DNA of 13,873 nucleotides, taken from positions 1-13,873 of the forward strand of contig JAJXZV010000261.1 of the NCBI GenBank assembly GCA_021779875.1, given 5' to 3'. Each line of letters starts with the position of its first letter. The first letter of the stretch is position 1. Origin of the DNA: Pseudomonadota bacterium. Its GTDB lineage: Bacteria; Pseudomonadota; Gammaproteobacteria; Steroidobacterales; Steroidobacteraceae. The position numbers were made by a program, and so were the translations under genes. Shown here piece by piece: positions 10,948 to 13,873 of this stretch. Under the pieces are notes generated by a model. The model saw only the letters and a program-made list of their open reading frames with translations. It made no database searches and had not been told where the DNA came from.

Positions 10948-10955
10948 ACTATAAT
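10948..10955. promoter_or_regulatory. Predicted overlapping -10 elements for yhbY (plus) and rlmE (minus)
   Basis: The plus strand has a perfect TATAAT at 10950-10955, ending six bases before the yhbY ATG. The minus strand has TATAGT at 10948-10953, about 21 bases before the rlmE ATG. The two share an A/T core in an otherwise G/C-rich 35-base gap, so one site may serve transcription both ways. No good -35 hexamer is visible on either strand. The plus-strand start point would fall at or next to the yhbY ATG. Confidence 0.5.
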
Positions 10956-10961
10956 CCCTCA

Positions 10962-11261
10962 ATGGCCCTCTCGGAAACCCAGAAAAAGCACTTACGGCGC
11001 CTGGCGCACCCGCTGCGCCCCGTGGTGATGCTCGGCAACGCCGGACTCACCGAAGGGGTGGTCAGGGAACTCGACCGCGCGCTCACCGACCACGAACTGG
11101 TCAAGGTGAGCGCCCGCGTGGGCGACCGGACGGAACGCGACGCGGCGCTCGGCACGCTGGCCGAGCGCACCCAGAGCGAATTGGTGCAACGCATCGGCCA
11201 CGTCGGGGTGTTCTACCGCCGGGGCGAGACGCCCCCGAAGGTGCTGATCCCGGACGCCTGA
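10962..11261 (+). CDS. yhbY: Ribosome assembly RNA-binding protein YhbY (CRM domain)
   Basis: This small RNA-binding protein belongs to the CRM (chloroplast RNA splicing and ribosome maturation) family and associates with pre-50S ribosomal particles. The 99 residues form a single CRM domain: the family-typical KKHLRRLAHPLRPVVMLG (8-25), the GNAG loop (25-28, the GxxG RNA-contacting turn), GLTEGVVREL (28-37), HELVKV (44-49) and a C-terminal GVFYRR strand (81-86). It is divergent from rlmE, as in E. coli. The ATG has no Shine-Dalgarno sequence; a TATAAT ends six bases upstream, which suggests a leaderless or very short-leader mRNA. The greA gene that follows yhbY in E. coli is absent here. Confidence 0.95.
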   Translation: MALSETQKKHLRRLAHPLRPVVMLGNAGLTEGVVRELDRALTDHELVKVSARVGDRTERDAALGTLAERTQSELVQRIGHVGVFYRRGETPPKVLIPDA

Positions 11262-11289
11262 CGGACGCCGCGGGCACGCCCCGGGCGCC

Positions 11290-11309
11290 CCGGCGGCCTC
11301 ATCCGCCGG
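11290..11309. terminator. Possible terminator hairpin between convergent yhbY and the exported-protein gene
   Basis: CCGGCGG (11290-11296) and CCGCCGG (11303-11309) form a perfect 7-bp G/C stem with a six-base loop, 28 bases after the yhbY stop and overlapping the stop codon of the convergent gene. There is no T run; the plus strand continues AGGCCTTCTTC. It is weak as an intrinsic terminator. The 37 bases between the two genes hold nothing else recognisable. Confidence 0.25.
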
Positions 11310-11856
11310 AGGCCTTCTTCAGGGGCTCGAGCACCCGCCCCTGCACCGCGTAGCTGTTCAGGATGAAGGTGTTCGGCTGGCAGTTCGTGGTGTAGGTTTC
11401 CGGGTTCAACCCGAAACTGCCGACCAGCAAGGGCTTGAGCTCGGAAACCAGCTCGCAGTCGGCTTCTTCCATGAAATTCGGGTGCTGAGGCTTCAGCCCG
11501 ATCTCGACCCAGTGTGCGGGCACGGGGTCGCGCGTGTCGGCGCCGGCCGGCCGCAGCGCGTAGAAATCCGCGTGGATCCACAGGCCTTGGTATTGCGCGA
11601 GCGGGCCGCTCGCGCACCCCTGCGCGACCACCTTCAAGTCCTTGCGGGCGCCTAAATGCCGCAGGATCTGGGTCACGCGCGCCTCCATGGCGTCGCAGGA
11701 ATAGGTCGTGGTGAAACCATAGTAGTGCACGGTCTGGTCGACGTGCCGCCATTCGCCCGGCACCGGCTCGCCGGCGGCGGCACGGGACGGCACCGCGGCT
11801 GCGAACCAGCCGGCGACCGCGAACAGACCGGCGAGGATGCTTCGGCGGTGGATCAT
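11299..11856 (-). CDS. Exported protein of unknown function with four cysteines
   Basis: I do not recognise a named family; the sequence resembles uncharacterised gammaproteobacterial secreted proteins, by vague recall only. The 185 residues begin with a signal peptide: basic MIHRRS, hydrophobic ILAGLFAVAGWFAAAV, and a probable signal peptidase I site after VPSRA (21-25/26). The mature part has four cysteines (Cys54 in TYSCD, Cys81 in QGCASG, Cys134 in ADCELV, Cys159 in TNCQP), which would allow two disulfides in the periplasm, and aromatic stretches such as TVHYYGFTTTYS and HADFYAL. The ATG start has an AAGGGG ribosome site at 11864-11869 that abuts the upstream stop; a GTG 12 codons earlier lacks signal-peptide logic. 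It begins four bases after the SLOG/SLATT-like gene, so it is probably in its operon, but a functional link is unproven. Confidence 0.8.
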   Translation of the reverse strand: MIHRRSILAGLFAVAGWFAAAVPSRAAAGEPVPGEWRHVDQTVHYYGFTTTYSCDAMEARVTQILRHLGARKDLKVVAQGCASGPLAQYQGLWIHADFYALRPAGADTRDPVPAHWVEIGLKPQHPNFMEEADCELVSELKPLLVGSFGLNPETYTTNCQPNTFILNSYAVQGRVLEPLKKASGG

Positions 11857-11860
11857 GGCG

Positions 11861-13510
11861 TTACCCCTTGGGCAGGACGATGGGACGCTCACGAAGCAAC
11901 AATACCCAATCCCCGTTTTCCATCAAGGCCTCCCGGCCGAGATCGCGCAGCAACTCGAGTTCCGCGGCCTGCCGCGATGCGGTAGGCGGCTCGCCGGACA
12001 GCCGCTCGAGCAGCTGCTCGGCCCGGCCGAACACCGCGGCGAAGCGGGCGTATTGGTTCGCCTGGGTGCGCAGGCCGAATTTCTCGCCGTAGGCCTCGCA
12101 CAGCGCGGCCGCGATCGGCGCGAAGCCCATGATCAGCACCACCCAGTGGTGCAGCCGCTCGGCTCGCTCGTAGAAGTGCCAGAGCGCCACCAGGCTGAAG
12201 GTGGCCGCGAGCCCCGTGGCGAGCAGCAGCGCCGACGCGCGCTCCAGCCGGTGCAAGCGCCGCTCCTGGCGCAGCGCCCGCGAGCGGTAGTACTCGGTCT
12301 GCCCGTGGATCCACAGCGACAGCACCCGCTGCGGGGCGAGCGCCGCGGTCGGCGGAATCGCGCCCGCGCCGCGCAGCGCCTCGCGGATCCAGCGCAGCTC
12401 GTCCAGCTGCTTGCGCAGATAGCTCGCGCAGACCTGCTCCGGCAGGCCCGCGACGTGCCAGTAGAACTGCACCCTCAAGCCCTCCGCGACGGCCCGATAG
12501 TCGAGGTAGCGGCCCTGGGCATCCTTCGACTTCTGCCAGTGGTACAGCAGCGTGATCGAGGCGAAGATCGCAAGGTACAGGGCCGGCACCGAGCGCGCCG
12601 GGTAGATCTCCGCGTACACCTCGAAGGTGAGCGCCAGGCCCGCCGCGAGCAGCAACACGGTGCGCAGCACCGCGTGCGTCACCCGCCGGTAATGGTTGGC
12701 GAGATGGTCGGCGTAGCCGAACGCGGCCGCGAGCCTGCGGTCCCCGGCCGGGCGTTCGGCGATTTCCGGCAGCAACTCGACGGCCGCCTGCGCCGCTCGC
12801 GGCACGATGCGCCGGCGCACCGGATCGCCGTTGAACCGATCGAGGCGCATGCACATCGAATCGAGCGAGTCCCGGCCGACCGACGGCGGGTACAGCCAGC
12901 TCGCCCGGCCCGCCTCATGGTCCGTGCCGCCGGCGCGGCAGGCGCGCACGTGATAGACCGGACCGCCGTCGTCGCCGGCGAGCTTCAGGCCCACCACCAT
13001 CCCGGTGCCGGCGCTCGCGGGCACCGTCACCCCGTCCCAGATCGCCAGCAGGATGTGGCTGCGTGTCGCGACGTAGGCGCCCGCAGCCGCGTAATGGGCA
13101 TCGCGCGGCACGTCGGCCGGCGGCCGATAGCCGGCGTCGCGGCCGGCGGCGGGCGCCACCACGAACACCTGGTCGGCGGGCACCTGGGCGAGCAGGGCGC
13201 GAAACTGCGGCACCGAATCCGGGAAATCCCGCTCGTACTCCGCCTGCTCGAACGGCAGCGGCACCACCAGATCGTGCCCTTCCTCGAGCGCCACCTCGGC
13301 CACCAGTCGATCCGCGCCCTCGGCGAGCGCCGAGATCACGCGCAGCGGCGTGTGCGGATACCGCCGCTGCAGATCCGCAAACAGCTCGCGCGCGCGCGCG
13401 CGGTAGGCCGCCTGGTCGGCGGGGCGCAGGTCGCGATGACCCGTGACTCCGATGACGATGGGCAGTCGCCCCGGCTCGGCCGCCGGGCCCGGCACGGCGG
13501 GCGGGCTCAA
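11861..13510 (-). CDS. SLOG-like Rossmann domain fused to two SLATT-like two-helix membrane units
   Basis: The 549-residue protein has an N-terminal Rossmann-type domain (about 15-195). It includes IVIGVTGHRDL (18-28), RVISALAEGADRLVAEVAL (57-75), DLVVPLPFEQAEYERDF (80-96), HILLAIWDG (152-160) and AGTGMVVGLKLA (167-178). This pattern resembles the SLOG (Smf/DprA-LOG) nucleotide-ligand superfamily. A helical linker with FGYADHLANHYRR (264-276) leads to membrane helices at about 279-299 and 307-325, then YLDYRAVAEGLRVQFYW (335-351). A second unit follows: WIHGQTEYYRSRALR (400-414), helices at about 424-446 and 455-474, and a long soluble tail. Each unit resembles a SLATT domain, a predicted pore-forming effector that accompanies SLOG or cGAS-like enzymes. 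I chose a TTG start overlapping the upstream stop (TTGA); GTG at 13495 is possible. The fold assignment is by recalled pattern; the function is inferred. Confidence 0.65.
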   Translation of the reverse strand: MSPPAVPGPAAEPGRLPIVIGVTGHRDLRPADQAAYRARARELFADLQRRYPHTPLRVISALAEGADRLVAEVALEEGHDLVVPLPFEQAEYERDFPDSVPQFRALLAQVPADQVFVVAPAAGRDAGYRPPADVPRDAHYAAAGAYVATRSHILLAIWDGVTVPASAGTGMVVGLKLAGDDGGPVYHVRACRAGGTDHEAGRASWLYPPSVGRDSLDSMCMRLDRFNGDPVRRRIVPRAAQAAVELLPEIAERPAGDRRLAAAFGYADHLANHYRRVTHAVLRTVLLLAAGLALTFEVYAEIYPARSVPALYLAIFASITLLYHWQKSKDAQGRYLDYRAVAEGLRVQFYWHVAGLPEQVCASYLRKQLDELRWIREALRGAGAIPPTAALAPQRVLSLWIHGQTEYYRSRALRQERRLHRLERASALLLATGLAATFSLVALWHFYERAERLHHWVVLIMGFAPIAAALCEAYGEKFGLRTQANQYARFAAVFGRAEQLLERLSGEPPTASRQAAELELLRDLGREALMENGDWVLLLRERPIVLPKG

Positions 13511-13873
13511 AGGTTCTGCCTGAGCAGGAATCGGCAGGCGTCGCTGAAGACGCGGCGCTCCGCATCGGCCTCGATCTCGCCGGCCAGCATCGCGACGAGT
13601 TCCCTGGGCGACCCCGCGCGCGCGGCCGCCCGCCTGACCAGCACCTGCGCCATCGGCCCGATGTGCGCGGCGAGCCGCGCCTCGATGAGCTTCAGATCCG
13701 CCGCGCCGATGGCCGGCGCCGCCGTATGCTCGACCGGCGGTGCCGCGGGCGCGGGCGCGGACGCCGCCGGGGATCCGCTCTTTTGCAATGCCTGGCTCAC
13801 GTACTGGCACAGTCGCGCGAAGTGCGGCTCGAGCGGCGGCGGGAAGGCGTCGAGCCAGTGCTGCGCGCTCAGG
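13507..13873 (-). CDS. C-terminal part of a probable Ser/Thr protein kinase (partial)
   Basis: The frame runs off the right edge and shows 121 C-terminal residues. The first, LSAQHWLDAF, resembles the RPxSAxxWLxAL end of the C-lobe of bacterial Hanks-type kinases. An Ala/Pro-rich linker (about 33-56) follows, then a helical module DLKLIEARLAAHIGPMAQVL (59-78) continuing VRRAAARAGS. I recall similar IGPxxxxLVRRAA modules at the C-termini of other Ser/Thr kinases and signalling proteins; their function is unknown to me. A GTG at 13798-13800 could start a 97-residue protein, but the frame upstream reads as good protein, so a longer gene is more likely. Its stop overlaps the TTG of the SLOG/SLATT-like gene by four bases, which implies coupled translation. 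No catalytic kinase residue is inside the window. Confidence 0.55.
   Translation of the reverse strand, partial: LSAQHWLDAFPPPLEPHFARLCQYVSQALQKSGSPAASAPAPAAPPVEHTAAPAIGAADLKLIEARLAAHIGPMAQVLVRRAAARAGSPRELVAMLAGEIEADAERRVFSDACRFLLRQNL

Noticed and set aside
13381..13402. CG-alternating tract (GCGCGCGCGC) inside the SLOG-like gene
   Set aside because: It encodes Arg-Ala codons (RARAREL) in a helix and is explained by codon use; no evidence of slippage or frameshift.
13507..13800. A stand-alone 97-residue protein starting at GTG 13800
   Set aside because: The same frame stays open to the window edge and reads as plausible protein (LSAQHWLDAFPPPLEPHF), so a truncated longer gene is more likely.
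13511..13810. N-terminal extension of the SLOG-like protein upstream of 13510
   Set aside because: The extra 100 residues are Arg/Gly/Ala-rich and are an out-of-frame reading of the upstream kinase-tail gene; the TTGA overlap gives a better start.

Overview
The window comes from a very GC-rich bacterial chromosome, almost certainly a gammaproteobacterium. Two conserved housekeeping blocks support this: tpiA-secG-tRNA-Leu(GAG)-nuoABCDEF, and glmM-folP-ftsH-rlmE with divergent yhbY. The separate nuoC and nuoD genes (fused in enterics), the short NuoB and an [13 protein letters not shown] insertion in NuoC fit a Xanthomonadales/Nevskiales-like lineage better than an enteric one. The lineage is inference from recalled family features; no search was possible.

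Layout. Positions 1-4467 (minus strand) hold the first six genes of the complex I operon, from nuoA down to nuoF, which runs off the left edge. The genes overlap by 1-10 bases. A sigma70-like promoter lies at 4501-4530, and a strong intrinsic terminator (4623-4657) separates it from tRNA-Leu(GAG) and secG. From about 4660 to 10926 the minus strand reads, in transcription order, rlmE, ftsH, folP, glmM, tpiA, secG and tRNA-Leu: rRNA methylation, membrane proteolysis, folate synthesis, cell-wall precursor synthesis, glycolysis and protein export. A U-poor 12-bp hairpin sits between ftsH and folP. yhbY (plus strand) diverges from rlmE; its ATG lies only six bases after a TATAAT box, which suggests leaderless or nearly leaderless transcription.

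The accessory part is 11299-13873, three close-packed minus-strand genes: (i) the C-terminal 121 residues of a probable Ser/Thr protein kinase (cut by the right edge); (ii) a 549-residue protein with an N-terminal SLOG-like Rossmann domain and two successive two-helix membrane units resembling SLATT domains; (iii) a small exported protein with four cysteines. SLOG and SLATT domains were predicted by comparative genomics to act in nucleotide-dependent conflict or signalling systems, with SLOG as ligand sensor or enzyme and SLATT as membrane effector. A kinase-linked SLOG/SLATT fusion is the best candidate here for an undescribed system. The kinase call rests only on its extreme C-terminus, and the third gene may be unrelated.

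No insertion sequences, CRISPR arrays or attachment sites were seen. Long open frames on the opposite strand of the housekeeping genes are artefacts of high GC.
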